Below are positions 25,926 to 37,120 of a stretch of 64,000 nucleotides of DNA, one piece after another. Within the stretch, counting starts at the first letter, position 1. Every line of letters begins with the position of its first letter. Both the position numbers and the translations under genes were made by a program. The notes under the pieces are model-generated. The model was not told the origin of the DNA. It made no database searches and was given only the letters and a program-made list of their open reading frames with translations. Origin of the DNA: Anaerocolumna chitinilytica. GTDB taxonomy: Bacteria > Bacillota > Clostridia > Lachnospirales > Lachnospiraceae. The DNA lies in NCBI RefSeq assembly GCF_014218355.1, contig NZ_AP023368.1, forward strand, positions 5,023,501 to 5,087,500, written 5' to 3'.

Positions 25926-27254
25926 TTAATCATTTAAGAATCCTTTGTAATGACGTACTAACATCTGAGATTCAATCTGCTTCATAGTATCCAGAACAAC
26001 ACCAACGATAATGATGATGGATGTACCACCAAAAGATACCGTTGCATTAAATGCTCCTGAGAAGAAAATGGGAACTACAGAAACAATGGTTAAGCCGATT
26101 GCACCGATTAAAATTACGTTATTCACAACTTTTGTAAGATATTCTGTCGTAGGCTTACCAGGACGAATGCCAGGTACAAAGCCTCCCTGTTTCTTCATAT
26201 TATTAGATACTTCAAGTGGATTAAAAGTAATTGAAGTATAGAAATAAGCAAAGAAGATGATTAAAACAATATACATTAGTAATCCTAGGGTATACTTAAA
26301 CTCACCAAAACTTGTGAAATCGCACCAGTTATTCTGGTTTAATAAGTATAATATCTTAGGCCATACATGAGCTCTTGCAGGCTGTACTCCAAAGAAGGAA
26401 GATACAACGATAGGGAACTGCATGATAGAACCGGCAAAAATTACCGGGATAACACCTGCGGTATTTACTTTTAAAGGAATATGGGAGGATTGTCCACCAA
26501 CCATTTTTCTACCTTGTACTTTTTTTGCATATTGAACAGGGATTTTTCTCTGAGCACTCTGCAGTAAAACTACAAATGCAATTACAAATACAGTTACTAA
26601 GATGATTATAACTGCACCTATAATACCGTTAATTACACTGGCAGCACCGGTAACAAAGGTTCTGAAAAGGTTTGTGAAGTCGCTTGGCAACTTTGCAATG
26701 ATATTAATTAAAAGGACAATTGAGATACCATTTCCAACGCCTTTTTCTGTAATTCTTTCACCTAACCACATCAGGAAGGTAGAACCTGCTGTTAAAGTAG
26801 CTACAATAATTACTACGTTAGAGAAAGTAATACCGCCGATAAGTAATCCTGATCTACCAAATCCAATTGCCATAGCGATGGATTCAATTAAGGATAAAGC
26901 AACATTCAGGTAACGTGTAAACTCGGCGATTTTCTTTCTTCCGTCTTCACCGTCTTTTTGCAGCTCTTCCAATTTAGGAATAGCAATAGTAAGAAGCTGC
27001 ATAATGATGGATGCTGTAATGTAAGGTGTAATATTCAGAGCAAGTATTGACATCCGAGTGAAAGAGCCACCAGTTAAAGTATCAAAGAAACCTAATGAAG
27101 TCTGACTGCCAACCCATTGGGAGAAATACTCCCTGTTTATTTCAGGTACAGGGAGCTGACAGCCAATTCTTACTATAATTAATGCAATTAAAGTGAACAC
27201 TAACTTATTTCTTATATCTTTAATCTTAAAAGCATTTCGGATTGTTTTAAACAT
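25926..27254 (-). CDS. secY: Protein translocase subunit SecY
   Basis: 442 residues with ten membrane segments; plug region and pore motifs are normal (GGSFTRMSILALNITPYITASIIMQ is recognisable around 60-85). Channel for Sec-dependent export and membrane insertion. Last gene of the spc ribosomal group before adk. Confidence 0.98.
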   Translation of the reverse strand: MFKTIRNAFKIKDIRNKLVFTLIALIIVRIGCQLPVPEINREYFSQWVGSQTSLGFFDTLTGGSFTRMSILALNITPYITASIIMQLLTIAIPKLEELQKDGEDGRKKIAEFTRYLNVALSLIESIAMAIGFGRSGLLIGGITFSNVVIIVATLTAGSTFLMWLGERITEKGVGNGISIVLLINIIAKLPSDFTNLFRTFVTGAASVINGIIGAVIIILVTVFVIAFVVLLQSAQRKIPVQYAKKVQGRKMVGGQSSHIPLKVNTAGVIPVIFAGSIMQFPIVVSSFFGVQPARAHVWPKILYLLNQNNWCDFTSFGEFKYTLGLLMYIVLIIFFAYFYTSITFNPLEVSNNMKKQGGFVPGIRPGKPTTEYLTKVVNNVILIGAIGLTIVSVVPIFFSGAFNATVSFGGTSIIIIVGVVLDTMKQIESQMLVRHYKGFLND

Positions 27255-27257
27255 CTC

Positions 27258-27698
27258 CTAAATCACCTCAGCATTTCCACCAAGAGCTTTTATTTTCTCT
27301 GCAGCAGATTCGCTGAATGCAGATACTTTTACGTCAAGCTTCTTAGTAAGTTCTCCATTTCCTAGGATCTTAACACCATCTCTTGGGTTCCTTACAATGC
27401 CGTATTCCATTAAGGAATCTATTGTAACTACAGAACCATCTTCAAAAACATTCAGTCTGTCTACGTTGATTGCTACGATTTCTTTTGTGTTTCTATTAGT
27501 AAAACCTCTCTTTGGTAAGGTTCTGATAAAAGGTGTCTGACCACCTTCGAAACCTACTCTGGGTGCGCCGGAACGTGCCTTCTGTCCTTTATGTCCTTTA
27601 CCTGCAGTCTTACCATTACCTGAACCATGTCCACGGCCTCTTCTGAAGTTTCCGCTTTGTTTGGAACCTTCTGCCGGTCTTAATTCTGATAAATTCAT
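27258..27698 (-). CDS. rplO: Ribosomal protein L15
   Basis: 146 residues. Gly/Lys-rich N-terminal tail ([22 protein letters not shown]) that threads into 23S rRNA, and a globular C-terminal part. Ends 3 bp before secY. Confidence 0.97.
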   Translation of the reverse strand: MNLSELRPAEGSKQSGNFRRGRGHGSGNGKTAGKGHKGQKARSGAPRVGFEGGQTPFIRTLPKRGFTNRNTKEIVAINVDRLNVFEDGSVVTIDSLMEYGIVRNPRDGVKILGNGELTKKLDVKVSAFSESAAEKIKALGGNAEVI

Positions 27699-27725
27699 CT
27701 AGTACACCTCCTTACTATTTTTGGA

Positions 27726-27908
27726 TTATATTTCTTCCACTTTTACTAAATGTCTTACCTGATCAACCATTCCTCTTACACATGCATTATCGGGTAATTC
27801 TACCGTTTTGTGGAGCTTCTTAAGTCCTAATGCTTCCACTGTTTTCTTGTGCTTAGGAATTGAGCTGATTGTAGACTTTACTAAAGTAATTTTTAATTTA
27901 TCTGCCAT
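27726..27908 (-). CDS. rpmD: Ribosomal protein L30
   Basis: 60 residues, bacterial short form: KITLVKSTISSIPKHKKTVEALGL then the basic VRGMVDQVRHLV end. Between rpsE and rplO. Confidence 0.97.
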   Translation of the reverse strand: MADKLKITLVKSTISSIPKHKKTVEALGLKKLHKTVELPDNACVRGMVDQVRHLVKVEEI

Positions 27909-27920
27909 CTTAAGACCTCC

Positions 27921-28430
27921 TTAGCCTAACAGCTCTTCTACAGTGATACCGCGGAGTTTAGCAACTTCCTCGGGTGTCTTTAACTGGCTTAATCCATCAA
28001 TAGTTGCCAGAACTACGTTCTGCTTGTTATTGGAGCCAAGTGATTTTGTACGGATGTTCTTGAATCCGGCAAGCTCTAATACGTTACGTGCAGGACCACC
28101 AGCAATGATACCGGTACCTTCTGCGGAACGTTTTAAAAGAACAGTTGCACTGCCGAACTTTCCTGTATAGTCATGAGGAACACTTCCATTTTCATCAATA
28201 GGAAATGAAATAAGCTTTTTCTTAGCATCTTCAATTCCTTTACGAATAGCTTCCGGAATTTCAGTCGCTTTTCCAAGGCCTGCTCCAACATGGCCGTTCT
28301 TGTCACCAACTACTACTAAAGCTGTAAAGCGGAAGTTACGTCCACCTTTTACTACTTTCGTAACACGTTTAATGGATACTACCTTTTCTTCTAACTCCAG
28401 TTGATCAGCATCAACGATTGTACGTTTCAT
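27921..28430 (-). CDS. rpsE: Ribosomal protein S5
   Basis: 169 residues; the S5 double-stranded RNA-binding fold ([21 protein letters not shown]) and the C-terminal domain ([21 protein letters not shown]). Central to decoding accuracy and mRNA entry. Confidence 0.97.
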   Translation of the reverse strand: MKRTIVDADQLELEEKVVSIKRVTKVVKGGRNFRFTALVVVGDKNGHVGAGLGKATEIPEAIRKGIEDAKKKLISFPIDENGSVPHDYTGKFGSATVLLKRSAEGTGIIAGGPARNVLELAGFKNIRTKSLGSNNKQNVVLATIDGLSQLKTPEEVAKLRGITVEELLG

Positions 28431-28446
28431 GTGTTTCCCTCCTCGC

Positions 28447-28815
28447 TTAGAATTCCAGACCAGCTTCTCTAGCTGCTTCTGCTAATGCTTTAACTTTACC
28501 CTGATATATGAAACCGCCTCTGTCAAAGACAACAGCCTTGATACCTTTTTCAAGTGCTTTCTTTGCAATAACAGTTCCTAAATATGCTGCTGCAGCTACG
28601 TCATTTGTCTTATCAAGCTCAGCCTTTACGTCTTTTTGTACGGTGGAAGCTGATACTAAAGTATTACCAATTGTATCGTCGATGATCTGAGCGTACATAT
28701 GAGTATTACTTCTAAACACAGCAAGACGCGGTCTTTCAGGAGTTCCGGAAAAACGATTACGTAATTTTCTATGTTTATTTACACGAACTTTGGATCTTGC
28801 TTCTTTACTAACCAT
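28447..28815 (-). CDS. rplR: Ribosomal protein L18
   Basis: 122 residues with the 5S rRNA-binding core ([24 protein letters not shown]) and the C-terminal [24 protein letters not shown]. Confidence 0.97.
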   Translation of the reverse strand: MVSKEARSKVRVNKHRKLRNRFSGTPERPRLAVFRSNTHMYAQIIDDTIGNTLVSASTVQKDVKAELDKTNDVAAAAYLGTVIAKKALEKGIKAVVFDRGGFIYQGKVKALAEAAREAGLEF

Positions 28816-28832
28816 TTTTATTTCACCTCCAA

Positions 28833-29375
28833 TTATTTCTTACCAGTCTTACCAACTTTACGTCTGATAACTTCATCAGCATATTTAATACCCTTGCCCT
28901 TATAAGGTTCAGGTCTTCTCTTATCTCTGATTTCAGCAGCGTATTGTCCGACTTTTTCTTTATCGATACCTTTAACTGTAATTTTATTCTGTCCTTCTAA
29001 TACAGATTCAACACCTTCAGGATCAACCATAACAACCGGATGTGAATATCCTAATGTTAAAGTTAACTCTTTACCGGATTTTGCAGCTCTGTAACCAACA
29101 CCGTTGATTTCAAGAACTTTCTCATATCCAGCGGTTACACCGGTTACCATGTTAGCAACCAATGTTCTTGTAAGACCGTGTAAAGACTTCATTTTCTTTA
29201 ATTCATTAGGTCTTGTAACAACGATTTCTGCACCTTCAAGTTTAATATCCATTTCTGAGGGTAACACTCTCTCTAATGTTCCCTTAGGACCTTTTACAGT
29301 CACTTTATTATTTTCTGCTATATCAACGGTTACACCTGCTGGTACAGCGATAGGCATTCTTCCTATACGTGACAT
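28833..29375 (-). CDS. rplF: Ribosomal protein L6
   Basis: 180 residues, two repeated alpha/beta domains; typical ends [15 protein letters not shown] and [22 protein letters not shown]. Preceded by a 258-bp gap carrying tandem repeats and a hairpin. Confidence 0.97.
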   Translation of the reverse strand: MSRIGRMPIAVPAGVTVDIAENNKVTVKGPKGTLERVLPSEMDIKLEGAEIVVTRPNELKKMKSLHGLTRTLVANMVTGVTAGYEKVLEINGVGYRAAKSGKELTLTLGYSHPVVMVDPEGVESVLEGQNKITVKGIDKEKVGQYAAEIRDKRRPEPYKGKGIKYADEVIRRKVGKTGKK

Positions 29376-29473
29376 GCCCGCACCTCCTATGGTTTTCTAT
29401 ATACTCCAATCCACCTTTCAAAGAAAAATGATTTGGTGTATTTGATTAGTTTATACAAACTCAGCCTCATTTC

Positions 29474-29492
29474 TCCTGCAATAAATGCAGGA
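29474..29492. other. Hairpin in the rpsH-rplF spacer
   Basis: TCCTGCA-ATAAA-TGCAGGA, perfect 7-bp stem. No T-run follows on the coding strand, so it is not a clear terminator; it may protect or slow processing of the long spc mRNA. Confidence 0.4.
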
Positions 29493-29580
29493 AAAATGTT
29501 TGTCTCTATTTTACCAGATAAATCAATTTATTACCAGATATTTCTTTCTGTATAGTAATTCGACTCAGCTGATATTTTTA

Positions 29581-29642
29581 TCTTACCAGATAATTCATCT
29601 TACCAGATAATTCATCTTACCAGATAATTCATCTTACCAGAT
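29581..29642 (-). repeat. 17-bp tandem repeats derived from the end of rpsH
   Basis: Three exact copies of TCTTACCAGATAATTCA (29581, 29598, 29615) and a fourth partial copy that is the rpsH terminus itself (ATC TGG TAA on the coding strand). Two degenerate copies lie at 29513-29545. Replication slippage from the gene end is the simplest source. Confidence 0.85.
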
Positions 29643-30035
29643 GAAGGCAAGAACTTCTCCGCCTACATTTAATTTTCTAGCTTCCTTGTCTGTAACCACA
29701 CCCATATTAGTGGAGATGATAGCTACACCAAGTCCTCCGAGAACCTTCGGAAGCTCTTCCTTGTTGGCATAAACGCGGAGTCCGGGTTTAGAAATTCTCT
29801 TAAGACCGGTGATGATCTTAACATTTTTATCTTTACCATACTTTAAAGTAATATGGATATTCTTAAAACCGTCAACTTCTTCAATGTCATACTTTCTGAT
29901 ATAACCCTCTTTTAAAAGGATATCAGCAATAGCTACTTTCATTTTTGAAGCCGGTACATCTACTGTATCATGTTTTGCAGTGTTGGCATTGCGGATTCTT
30001 GTAAGCATATCTGCAATAGGATCGCTCATTGTCAT
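29634..30035 (-). CDS. rpsH: Ribosomal protein S8
   Basis: 133 residues; [18 protein letters not shown] start and C-terminal [11 protein letters not shown]8 binds 16S helix 21 and in some bacteria represses the spc operon. Its last codons form the unit of the tandem repeats that follow. Confidence 0.97.
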   Translation of the reverse strand: MTMSDPIADMLTRIRNANTAKHDTVDVPASKMKVAIADILLKEGYIRKYDIEEVDGFKNIHITLKYGKDKNVKIITGLKRISKPGLRVYANKEELPKVLGGLGVAIISTNMGVVTDKEARKLNVGGEVLAFIW

Positions 30036-30058
30036 GTCGTTTGCCTCCTTCCTTTTAA

Positions 30059-30244
30059 TTACCAGCTAGCTTTCTTAACGCCTGGTATTTGTCCTTTATA
30101 TGCTAATTCACGGAAGCAGATTCTGCAAATTCCGTATTTTCTTAAATAACCATGTGGACGGCCACAGATTCTGCAGCGGTTATACTCCCTGGTGGAAAAC
30201 TTCTGGGGACGTTGCTGCTTTATTTTCATAGACGTTTTAGCCAT
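30059..30244 (-). CDS. rpsZ: Ribosomal protein S14, zinc-binding type
   Basis: 61 residues, the short form with two CxxC pairs ([10 protein letters not shown] and [10 protein letters not shown]) that bind zinc; the long zinc-free paralogue is not in this window. Confidence 0.96.
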   Translation of the reverse strand: MAKTSMKIKQQRPQKFSTREYNRCRICGRPHGYLRKYGICRICFRELAYKGQIPGVKKASW

Positions 30245-30259
30245 GAAATTCCCTCCTAA

Positions 30260-30799
30260 CTATTTTTTGAATGGCATACCGAATAATGTCAATAATTCAC
30301 GAGCTTCTTCATCAGATTTAGCAGTAGTAACGAATATTACATCCATACCTCTGACTTTGTCAATTTTATCATATTCGATTTCAGGGAAAATAACCTGTTC
30401 CTTAATTCCAAGAGCATAGTTTCCTCTTCCGTCAAATGAATTGGCACTTACACCTCTAAAGTCACGTACTCGAGGGAGTGCAAGGTTAATCAGACGATCA
30501 GCGAACTCATACATCTTATCTCCTCTTAAGGTAACTTTGCATCCGATGGGCATGCCTTCCCTGATTTTAAAGTTAGCTACGGATTTCTTAGCCTTGGTAA
30601 CAACAGCTTTCTGTCCAGCGATTGTTTCCATATCTTTAATAGCAGCATCTAAAAGCTTGGAGTTTTCCTTTGCTTCGCCGACACCCATATTAATAACGAT
30701 TTTGTCTAACTTGGGTACTTCCAGTGTGTTTTTGTAACTGAATTTCTTTTCCATTCCAGCTACAATCTCATTCAAATAAAGTTCTTTTAATCTAGTCAA
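30260..30799 (-). CDS. rplE: Ribosomal protein L5
   Basis: 179 residues with a TTG start at 30799 preceded by GAGGAGG. Conserved [16 protein letters not shown] and [20 protein letters not shown]. Binds 5S rRNA with L18. Confidence 0.97.
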   Translation of the reverse strand: MTRLKELYLNEIVAGMEKKFSYKNTLEVPKLDKIVINMGVGEAKENSKLLDAAIKDMETIAGQKAVVTKAKKSVANFKIREGMPIGCKVTLRGDKMYEFADRLINLALPRVRDFRGVSANSFDGRGNYALGIKEQVIFPEIEYDKIDKVRGMDVIFVTTAKSDEEARELLTLFGMPFKK

Positions 30800-30823
30800 C
30801 TTTTGGGACCTCCTCTCTTAGAA

Positions 30824-31141
30824 TTAGTCAATTACGTCGCCGTTTACTTTAGCGACACGTACTTTCTTGGAACCTTTTTTACCTTCAACAGTAGTAAAAC
30901 CGATTCTTGTAGTCTTTCCCTTGTGAACATACATAACATTAGAAGCATCAATAGGTGCTTCCTGGTGCATGATGCCGCCCTTAGGATTGGACTGGCTGGC
31001 TTTGGAATGCTTTGTTACCATGTTAACGCCTTCAACAAGTACTTTACCATCTGTAACGCCGATTACTTTGCCTTCTTTGCCTTTATCTTTACCGGTGATA
31101 ACTTTCACGTTATCTCCCTTTTTGATTTTTAACATTGACAC
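30824..31141 (-). CDS. rplX: Ribosomal protein L24
   Basis: 105 residues with an N-terminal KOW motif ([20 protein letters not shown]). Start is a GTG at 31141 nine bases after AAGGAGG, or the ATG two codons later. An assembly initiator of the 50S subunit. Confidence 0.96.
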   Translation of the reverse strand: MSMLKIKKGDNVKVITGKDKGKEGKVIGVTDGKVLVEGVNMVTKHSKASQSNPKGGIMHQEAPIDASNVMYVHKGKTTRIGFTTVEGKKGSKKVRVAKVNGDVID

Positions 31142-31155
31142 AGGTTTCCACCTCC

Positions 31156-31524
31156 TTATAATACTTCTGGTGCTAATGAAACAATTTTCATGAACTGCTT
31201 TTCTCTTAATTCCCTTGCAACAGGTCCGAAAATACGTGTTCCTTTGGGATTTTTGTCTTCTTTTATAATAACAGCTGCGTTCTCATCAAATTTAATGTAG
31301 GAACCGTCTTTACGACGAGCACCTTTAACAGTACGAACAACAACAGCTTTTACAACGTCACCTTTTTTTACAACACCGCCTGGTGTTGCATCTTTAACGC
31401 TGGCAACAATAATATCACCGATATTAGCGTATCTTCTTGTAGATCCGCCAAGTACCCTGATGCAGAGTAATTCTTTTGCACCGGTATTATCAGCAACTCT
31501 AAGTCTTGATTCCTGTTGTATCAT
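31156..31524 (-). CDS. rplN: Ribosomal protein L14
   Basis: 122 residues, start [19 protein letters not shown] and C-terminal [24 protein letters not shown] as in all bacteria. Contacts 16S rRNA at the subunit bridge. Confidence 0.98.
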   Translation of the reverse strand: MIQQESRLRVADNTGAKELLCIRVLGGSTRRYANIGDIIVASVKDATPGGVVKKGDVVKAVVVRTVKGARRKDGSYIKFDENAAVIIKEDKNPKGTRIFGPVARELREKQFMKIVSLAPEVL

Positions 31525-31548
31525 GACCTTACTCCTTTCAGAATCTCA

Positions 31549-31803
31549 TTATTTTGCTTTCTCGATAATTTCAACAAGTCTCCATCTCTTATCTTTGGAT
31601 AAAGGTCTGGTCTCCATAACTTTTACTCTATCGCCGATACCACACTCGTTGTTCTCATCGTGAGCCTTCAATTTATAAGTTCTCTTTACGATTTTATTGT
31701 ATAAAGGATGCTTAACATGGTCAATAACAGCAACCGTAATTGTTTTATCCATTTTATCGCTTACTACCTTACCGGTACGAACTTTTCTCAGATTTCTTTC
31801 CAC
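31549..31803 (-). CDS. rpsQ: Ribosomal protein S17
   Basis: 84 residues, GTG start at 31803 with AAAGGAG. Short OB-fold protein ([20 protein letters not shown]). One of several non-ATG starts in this operon. Confidence 0.97.
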   Translation of the reverse strand: MERNLRKVRTGKVVSDKMDKTITVAVIDHVKHPLYNKIVKRTYKLKAHDENNECGIGDRVKVMETRPLSKDKRWRLVEIIEKAK

Positions 31804-31822
31804 AACAATTCTCCTTTCTCAA

Positions 31823-32032
31823 TTAGTTAGAAGCTTTTGCTTTTTCAGAAATAACCGTCTGGATTCTGGCAATGTTCTTTCTGACTTCTTTGATACGGCT
31901 GGTATTATCCAGCTGATTTGTTGCGTTCTGGAACCTTAAGTTGAAAAGTTCCTTTTTAGCAGCTACTAATTCGTCGTTCAGTTCACTAACTGATTTTACT
32001 TTTAAATCTTCTAATAATTTACTAGTTTTCAC
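31823..32032 (-). CDS. rpmC: Ribosomal protein L29
   Basis: 69 residues from a GTG at 32032, eight bases after AAGGAGG; the frame also opens at a GTG three codons earlier. Two-helix protein ([26 protein letters not shown]). It overlaps the end of rplP by 11 bp, so translation is coupled. Confidence 0.96.
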   Translation of the reverse strand: MKTSKLLEDLKVKSVSELNDELVAAKKELFNLRFQNATNQLDNTSRIKEVRKNIARIQTVISEKAKASN

Positions 32033-32459
32033 TGCCCGCACCTCCTTCTAATTCTGCGCGAGAAACAATTTTGCACTTAACAGGAAGTTTATGCATTGCA
32101 AGTCTTAAAGCTTCTCTTGCGGTTTCTTCCGGAACACCTGCGATTTCAAACATAACGCGTCCCGGTTTAACAACAGCTACCCAGTACTCTAAGGAGCCTT
32201 TACCGGAACCCATTCGAGTTTCAGCCGGTTTAGTTGTTACTGGCTTATCGGGGAATATTTTAATCCAAACTTTACCACCACGTTTGATGTAACGAGTCAT
32301 CGCAACACGGGCAGCTTCGATTTGGTTTGATTTAATCCAAGCTGGCTCTAATGATACCAGACCAAATTCGCCGTTAGAGATAGTATTACCTCTTGTAGCT
32401 TTTCCTGCCATGGAGCCACGGAACTGCTTACGACGTTTTACTCTTTTTGGCATTAACAT
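32022..32459 (-). CDS. rplP: Ribosomal protein L16
   Basis: 145 residues starting [15 protein letters not shown]. Its ATG overlaps the rpsC stop (TAATG). Sits near the A site and peptidyl-transferase centre; motif [19 protein letters not shown] is intact. Confidence 0.97.
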   Translation of the reverse strand: MLMPKRVKRRKQFRGSMAGKATRGNTISNGEFGLVSLEPAWIKSNQIEAARVAMTRYIKRGGKVWIKIFPDKPVTTKPAETRMGSGKGSLEYWVAVVKPGRVMFEIAGVPEETAREALRLAMHKLPVKCKIVSRAELEGGAGSEN

Positions 32460-33115
32460 TATTTATCGCTCCCTTCCTTTTTTGCCTTTGTGGGAAGTAC
32501 TTCACCTTGATAAATCCAAACTTTAACGCCTAATTTACCAAAAGTGGTGTCTGCTTCTGCAAATCCATAGTCAATATCCGCACGTAATGTCTGTAACGGA
32601 ATAGTTCCTTCACTGTAGAATTCTGTACGAGCCATATCTGCTCCGCCAAGACGTCCTGCAACAGCAGCTTTGATACCCTTAGCTCCTGACTTCATTGTTC
32701 TTGACATAGTAGATTTCATAGCTCTTCTGAAAGATATACGGTTCTCGAGCTGAGCTGCAATATTCTCTGCTACTAACTGGGCATTTAAGTCCGGTTTTTT
32801 GATTTCCTTGATGTCTACCATTAATTTCTTAGCAGTAAACTTCTGGATTTCAACCTTTAATTTCTCGATTTCCTGTCCGCCTTTACCGATAACCACACCC
32901 GGTTTTGCAGTAAAGATGATAACCTTTAAACGGTCAGAAGCACGTTCGATTTCGATTTTTGCAATACCTGCACTGTATAATTTCTTTTTCAGGTATGTTC
33001 TGATATTGTAGTCTTCTACTAAATTGTCTGCAAAATCAGCTTCTGCATACCATCTTGAATCCCAGTCTTTGATAACTCCGACTCTTAAACCATGAGGATT
33101 AACTTTCTGTCCCAT
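32459..33115 (-). CDS. rpsC: Ribosomal protein S3
   Basis: 218 residues: KH domain with [13 protein letters not shown] near 70 and the C-terminal domain ([19 protein letters not shown]). Part of the mRNA entry tunnel helicase. Confidence 0.97.
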   Translation of the reverse strand: MGQKVNPHGLRVGVIKDWDSRWYAEADFADNLVEDYNIRTYLKKKLYSAGIAKIEIERASDRLKVIIFTAKPGVVIGKGGQEIEKLKVEIQKFTAKKLMVDIKEIKKPDLNAQLVAENIAAQLENRISFRRAMKSTMSRTMKSGAKGIKAAVAGRLGGADMARTEFYSEGTIPLQTLRADIDYGFAEADTTFGKLGVKVWIYQGEVLPTKAKKEGSDK

Positions 33116-33126
33116 TATTGCCCTCC

Positions 33127-33513
33127 TTATCTTTCATTTAGTACAACAGTGATGTGGCTTAATCTCTTTAAGATTCTGTATGCCCTTCCCTGTGCCCTAG
33201 GTCTGATTCTTTTCATTGTAGGAGCCTGATTTGCGTAGCACTCCTGAATATATAACTTACTTACGTCCATGTGGTTGTTATTTTCAGCATTTGCAATTGC
33301 TGATTTTAACACTTTGTCTATTACAGTTGAAGCATATCTGGGATTATAAGCTAAAATACCAAGAGCTGTTTCAACGTCTTTACCTCTAATGGCGTCTAAA
33401 ACGAAACAAGCTTTCTGTACAGACACTCTTGCATAGGAAACCTTTGCACTGGGTCTTGTATCTCTATTCTCATTTCTTTCTCTCTTTATCTGGGATCTAT
33501 GTCCTTTCGCCAT
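33127..33513 (-). CDS. rplV: Ribosomal protein L22
   Basis: 128 residues; conserved ANAENNHMD and the long beta-hairpin tip near [17 protein letters not shown] that lines the exit tunnel. The N-terminus is about ten residues longer than usual ([19 protein letters not shown]). Confidence 0.97.
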   Translation of the reverse strand: MAKGHRSQIKRERNENRDTRPSAKVSYARVSVQKACFVLDAIRGKDVETALGILAYNPRYASTVIDKVLKSAIANAENNNHMDVSKLYIQECYANQAPTMKRIRPRAQGRAYRILKRLSHITVVLNER

Positions 33514-33544
33514 GGATGAAACCTCCTTTCAATTCCAAGTTACT

Positions 33545-33823
33545 TTATCTCTTCGTCTTCTTTTCGTCTTTTCCATGTCCTCTATAGGTTCTAGTTGCAA
33601 CAAATTCACCTAACTTGTGGCCAACCATGTCTTCTGTAACATATACAGGTACATGTCTTCTGCCATCATGTACAGCAATGGTGTGCATAACCATCTGAGG
33701 GAAAATCGTAGAACGACGTGACCATGTCTTGATTACAGATTTGTCACCTGCTTTATTCATAGCATCTATCTTTTTAAGCAGATGCTCATCAGCGAACGGT
33801 CCTTTTTTTAATGAACGAGCCAT
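33545..33823 (-). CDS. rpsS: Ribosomal protein S19
   Basis: 92 residues: [19 protein letters not shown] start, [20 protein letters not shown] core. 30S head protein. Confidence 0.98.
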   Translation of the reverse strand: MARSLKKGPFADEHLLKKIDAMNKAGDKSVIKTWSRRSTIFPQMVMHTIAVHDGRRHVPVYVTEDMVGHKLGEFVATRTYRGHGKDEKKTKR

Positions 33824-33840
33824 AGGTTTAACCTCCTTAA

Positions 33841-34683
33841 TTATTTAACAGTTTTACCGTCTCTTCTTCTTACAATCATCTTGTTAGACGCTTTGTTGGT
33901 TTTTCTGGTCTTTAAACCAAGAGCAGGTTTACCCCAAGGTGTAACAGGACCTGAGCGGCCGATACCAGTCTTACCTTCACCACCACCGTGAGGATGGTCG
34001 TTAGGATTCATAACGGAACCGCGGACTGTAGGTCTGATACCCATATGACGCTTACGTCCAGCTTTACCGATGTTTACTAATTCATGATCAATATTGCCCA
34101 CCTGTCCAATAGTAGCACGGCAGATAATAGGCACTAATCTCATTTCGCCGGAAGGAAGACGAAGAGTTGCATATTTGCCTTCTTTAGCCATTAACTGTGC
34201 AGAGTTACCTGCTGAACGTACTAACTGGCCGCCTTTTCCAGGATATAATTCGATATTGTGAATCTGTGTACCAACAGGGATGTTCTGAAGAGGTAAGCAG
34301 TTTCCTACTCTAACTTCTGCAGTCTCACCATTCATTAAGGTAGCGCCTACCTGTAATCCGTTAGGAGCCAGGATGTAGGACTTCTCACCATCTGCATAGC
34401 AGATTAATGCGATGTTTGCAGTTCTGTTAGGATCATATTCGATAGTCAGGACCTTTGCAGGTACTCCGTCTTTTCTTCTCTTAAAATCTACTAATCTATA
34501 TTTTCTTCTAGAGCCGCCGCCCTGATGTCTTACTGTAATTTTTCCTTGATTGTTACGGCCTGCATTCTTGTTAATAGAAACAACTAAGGATTTCTCAGGT
34601 GTAGATGTTGTAATCTCTGCGAAATCGGATGAGGTCATATTTCTTCTGGAAGGTGTATATGGGTTAAACTTCTTAATTCCCAT
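33841..34683 (-). CDS. rplB: Ribosomal protein L2
   Basis: 280 residues from ATG 34683 (AAAGGAG upstream). C-terminal [21 protein letters not shown] with the His involved in peptidyl-transferase centre organisation. Confidence 0.98.
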   Translation of the reverse strand: MGIKKFNPYTPSRRNMTSSDFAEITTSTPEKSLVVSINKNAGRNNQGKITVRHQGGGSRRKYRLVDFKRRKDGVPAKVLTIEYDPNRTANIALICYADGEKSYILAPNGLQVGATLMNGETAEVRVGNCLPLQNIPVGTQIHNIELYPGKGGQLVRSAGNSAQLMAKEGKYATLRLPSGEMRLVPIICRATIGQVGNIDHELVNIGKAGRKRHMGIRPTVRGSVMNPNDHPHGGGEGKTGIGRSGPVTPWGKPALGLKTRKTNKASNKMIVRRRDGKTVK

Positions 34684-34758
34684 CTTTTGCACTCCTTTCG
34701 AGCAATTATTTTATTCTGTTATCGGCGAATAAACACCATAATTTATTGATCGTATATC

Positions 34759-35058
34759 TTATAATCCGGAGAAGATCTCAATTTCAGGACTATCAGCAGT
34801 CAACTGAACAATTGCTTTCTTAACCTTGGAAGTCTTTCCTGCTGTATTTCCACGTCTGCGGTTCTTTCCGTCAAGGTTCATTGTATTAACACTTACAACC
34901 TTTGTTCCGGCAAACATCTTCTCAACAGCTTCTTTAATCTGATTCTTTGTAGCATCAGGATGAACAGAAAAAGTGTACTTCTTTTCAGACATAGAATTCA
35001 TGCTTTTTTCTGTTACGATTGGTTTTAAAATTACATCATAAAATTTTAAATCAGCCAT
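34759..35058 (-). CDS. rplW: Ribosomal protein L23
   Basis: 99 residues: LKPIVTEKSMNSMSEKKYTFSV and AGTKVVSVNTMNLDGKNRRRG. At the tunnel exit; docking site for SRP and trigger factor. Shares one base with rplD. Confidence 0.97.
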   Translation of the reverse strand: MADLKFYDVILKPIVTEKSMNSMSEKKYTFSVHPDATKNQIKEAVEKMFAGTKVVSVNTMNLDGKNRRRGNTAGKTSKVKKAIVQLTADSPEIEIFSGL

Positions 35059-35678
35059 TATGCGTACACCTCCTCAATTTTTGCTACTGCATCCTTGGTG
35101 AGTATCAGTGTATCATACTTTAAGATATCAAACACATTGATAGTTCCAGGAATTGCGGTAATTACAGTAGGGATGTTTCTTGCAGAAAGAATTACATTCT
35201 CATCCTTCTCACCTGTAACCACAAGTGCTTTGTTAACCTTTAAATTGTCAAGAACTTTTACGAAGTTCTTTGTTTTAACTTCACTTAATTTTAACTCATC
35301 TAAAACGAAAATCTTCTTTTCTTCCACTCTGGAAGTCAAAGCAGATTTCAGAGCAAGCTGTTTTTCTTTCTTGTTCATCTTAAATGAATAATCTCTTGGC
35401 TTGGGAGCAAATACAATTCCGCCGCCCTTCCACTGAGGAGATCTTGTTGAACCCTGTCTTGCATGACCGGTTCCCTTCTGTCTCCAGGGTTTTCTTCCGC
35501 CGCCGCTTACTTCAGCACGGGTCTTGGCACTCTGTGTACCCTGACGTTTATTGGCAAGCTGTAAAACAACTGCCATGTGAACTAAATGATCGTTAACTTC
35601 TACTCCGAAAACAGCGTCGTTAAGTTCGATAGAACCAACTTCCTTGCCTTCCATATTAAAAACAGATACGTTTGCCAT
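35058..35678 (-). CDS. rplD: Ribosomal protein L4
   Basis: 206 residues, with the tunnel loop ([20 protein letters not shown]). In E. coli L4 autoregulates the S10 operon; whether that holds here is not shown. Confidence 0.97.
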   Translation of the reverse strand: MANVSVFNMEGKEVGSIELNDAVFGVEVNDHLVHMAVVLQLANKRQGTQSAKTRAEVSGGGRKPWRQKGTGHARQGSTRSPQWKGGGIVFAPKPRDYSFKMNKKEKQLALKSALTSRVEEKKIFVLDELKLSEVKTKNFVKVLDNLKVNKALVVTGEKDENVILSARNIPTVITAIPGTINVFDILKYDTLILTKDAVAKIEEVYA

Positions 35679-35705
35679 CTGTGTCGTCCTCCTTTCTCAA
35701 AGCTT

Positions 35706-36338
35706 CTAGTTTGCCTTTACGGTATTCTTTAACATTACTAAAGATTTCTTAGGTCCGGGAACGGCACCTTTTACTAAAATAATGTTCTTTTCTGCATCAA
35801 CTCTTACAACTTCCAGATTCTGAACTGTTACTTTTACATGTCCCATATGTCCAGGCATGTGTTTTCCCTTGAATACACGTCCGGGTGTTGTAGCAGCACC
35901 ATTGGAACCTGCATGTCTGTGGAATTTGGAACCATGAGCCATAGGTCCTCTGGACTGTCCGTATCTCTTGATTGCACCTTGGAATCCCTTACCCTTTGAT
36001 TTAGCAGTAGCATCAACTCTTTCACCTTCTGTAAAGATGTCAGCTTTGATTTCTTGTCCTACTGTGTAATCAGCAGCATTATCAAACTTGAACTCTTTAA
36101 GATATTTTTTGTTTGCAACACCTGCTTTTGCAAAGTGTCCTTTTCTTGGTTTGTTAACCAATACTTCACGGATATCTCCGAAACCTACCTGAACGGCAGC
36201 GTATCCGTCGTTTTCAACTGTTTTAACCTGTGTTACAACGCAAGGTCCTGCCTGTAATACAGTTACCGGAATCAAGCTTCCGTTCTCGTTGAAAATCTGA
36301 GTCATTCCGACTTTTGTCGTTAAAATTGCTCTTTTCAT
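35706..36338 (-). CDS. rplC: Ribosomal protein L3
   Basis: 210 residues from ATG 36338 (AGGAGG upstream). Core [18 protein letters not shown] appears as [19 protein letters not shown]. Early assembly protein reaching the peptidyl-transferase centre. Confidence 0.97.
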   Translation of the reverse strand: MKRAILTTKVGMTQIFNENGSLIPVTVLQAGPCVVTQVKTVENDGYAAVQVGFGDIREVLVNKPRKGHFAKAGVANKKYLKEFKFDNAADYTVGQEIKADIFTEGERVDATAKSKGKGFQGAIKRYGQSRGPMAHGSKFHRHAGSNGAATTPGRVFKGKHMPGHMGHVKVTVQNLEVVRVDAEKNIILVKGAVPGPKKSLVMLKNTVKAN

Positions 36339-36347
36339 TACTTGCAC

Positions 36348-36519
36348 CTCCTGTTTAATCTACAGCGGATTGCGCCATGTGCTTTGCAGTACTCCGTTAC
36401 ACTTCGCACTTCAACACTACGCGTAATCATCCTAGATGGTCTACCTTGGTGCAGGTTCCTTGTGAACCTTACCCTATATATAAACCCTAAAGGATTTTGT
36501 CTTTGCTTGTTTTCGATGA
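36348..36519 (-). promoter_or_regulatory. Non-coding spacer between rpsJ and rplC
   Basis: A 172-bp gap in a block where most gaps are under 30 bp. On the minus strand it holds AGGTTC-ACAA-GGAACCT, a perfect 6-7 bp tetraloop hairpin, and further weak pairing. Possibly a leader for rplC or an mRNA processing site. Confidence 0.4.
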
Positions 36520-36837
36520 TTACTTTGTCTTCATCTTGATGTCGATGTACACACCGGCAGGCATTTCTAATCTGGATAATGAATCTACCGTTTTTTGTGT
36601 AGGTGTGATGATATCGATTAATCTCTTGTGAGTTCTCTGCTCGAACTGCTCTCTGGAATCCTTGTATTTGTGTACCGCTCTAAGAATTGTAACTACTTCC
36701 TTCTTAGTAGGTAGGGGTACAGGTCCGCTCACCTTTGATCCTGTCTTTTTTACAGTCTCGATGATTTTTGCAGCTGACTGATCGATTAACTGATGGTCAT
36801 ACGCTTTCAATGTAATCCTCATTACTTGACTTGCCAT
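36520..36837 (-). CDS. rpsJ: Ribosomal protein S10
   Basis: 105 residues; conserved [21 protein letters not shown] and [18 protein letters not shown]. First gene of the S10 operon and also the NusE factor of antitermination complexes. Confidence 0.98.
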   Translation of the reverse strand: MASQVMRITLKAYDHQLIDQSAAKIIETVKKTGSKVSGPVPLPTKKEVVTILRAVHKYKDSREQFEQRTHKRLIDIITPTQKTVDSLSRLEMPAGVYIDIKMKTK

Positions 36838-37113
36838 AAAAAAAGTCGCCTCCTTTTCGCACTTAATAGCAGTACGACAAGCGGTGACTGTACACTGGGC
36901 CGTGTGTGTCCCGTCTTTAAAGCCTAATTAAGACTCTCCGTTTTCCACATAAGAAAACATAGGGTTACCCACACTTATCTGCTCGAAATAATCTTTTGCA
37001 GAATCTTTATTTGTACAGTGACTTGTCGCCAGTTTCATAACTTGACATTCGCTCCACGGAAAACCTACATTATATGTAGCAACCTCTCGCTTCTACGCTA
37101 TCAATGTCACAGC
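36838..37113 (-). promoter_or_regulatory. S10 operon 5' leader
   Basis: About 275 nt of untranslated leader between the promoter and rpsJ, with several short inverted repeats (for example CTACAT-TATATGTAG near 37066). Such a long leader suggests ribosomal-protein feedback or another RNA control. I do not recognise the motif. Confidence 0.45.
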
Positions 37114-37120
37114 AGTACTA

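Noticed and set aside
29513..29642. Short regular repeats that could suggest a CRISPR array
   Set aside because: Units are 17 bp with no unique spacers and are copies of the rpsH terminus; simple tandem duplication explains them.
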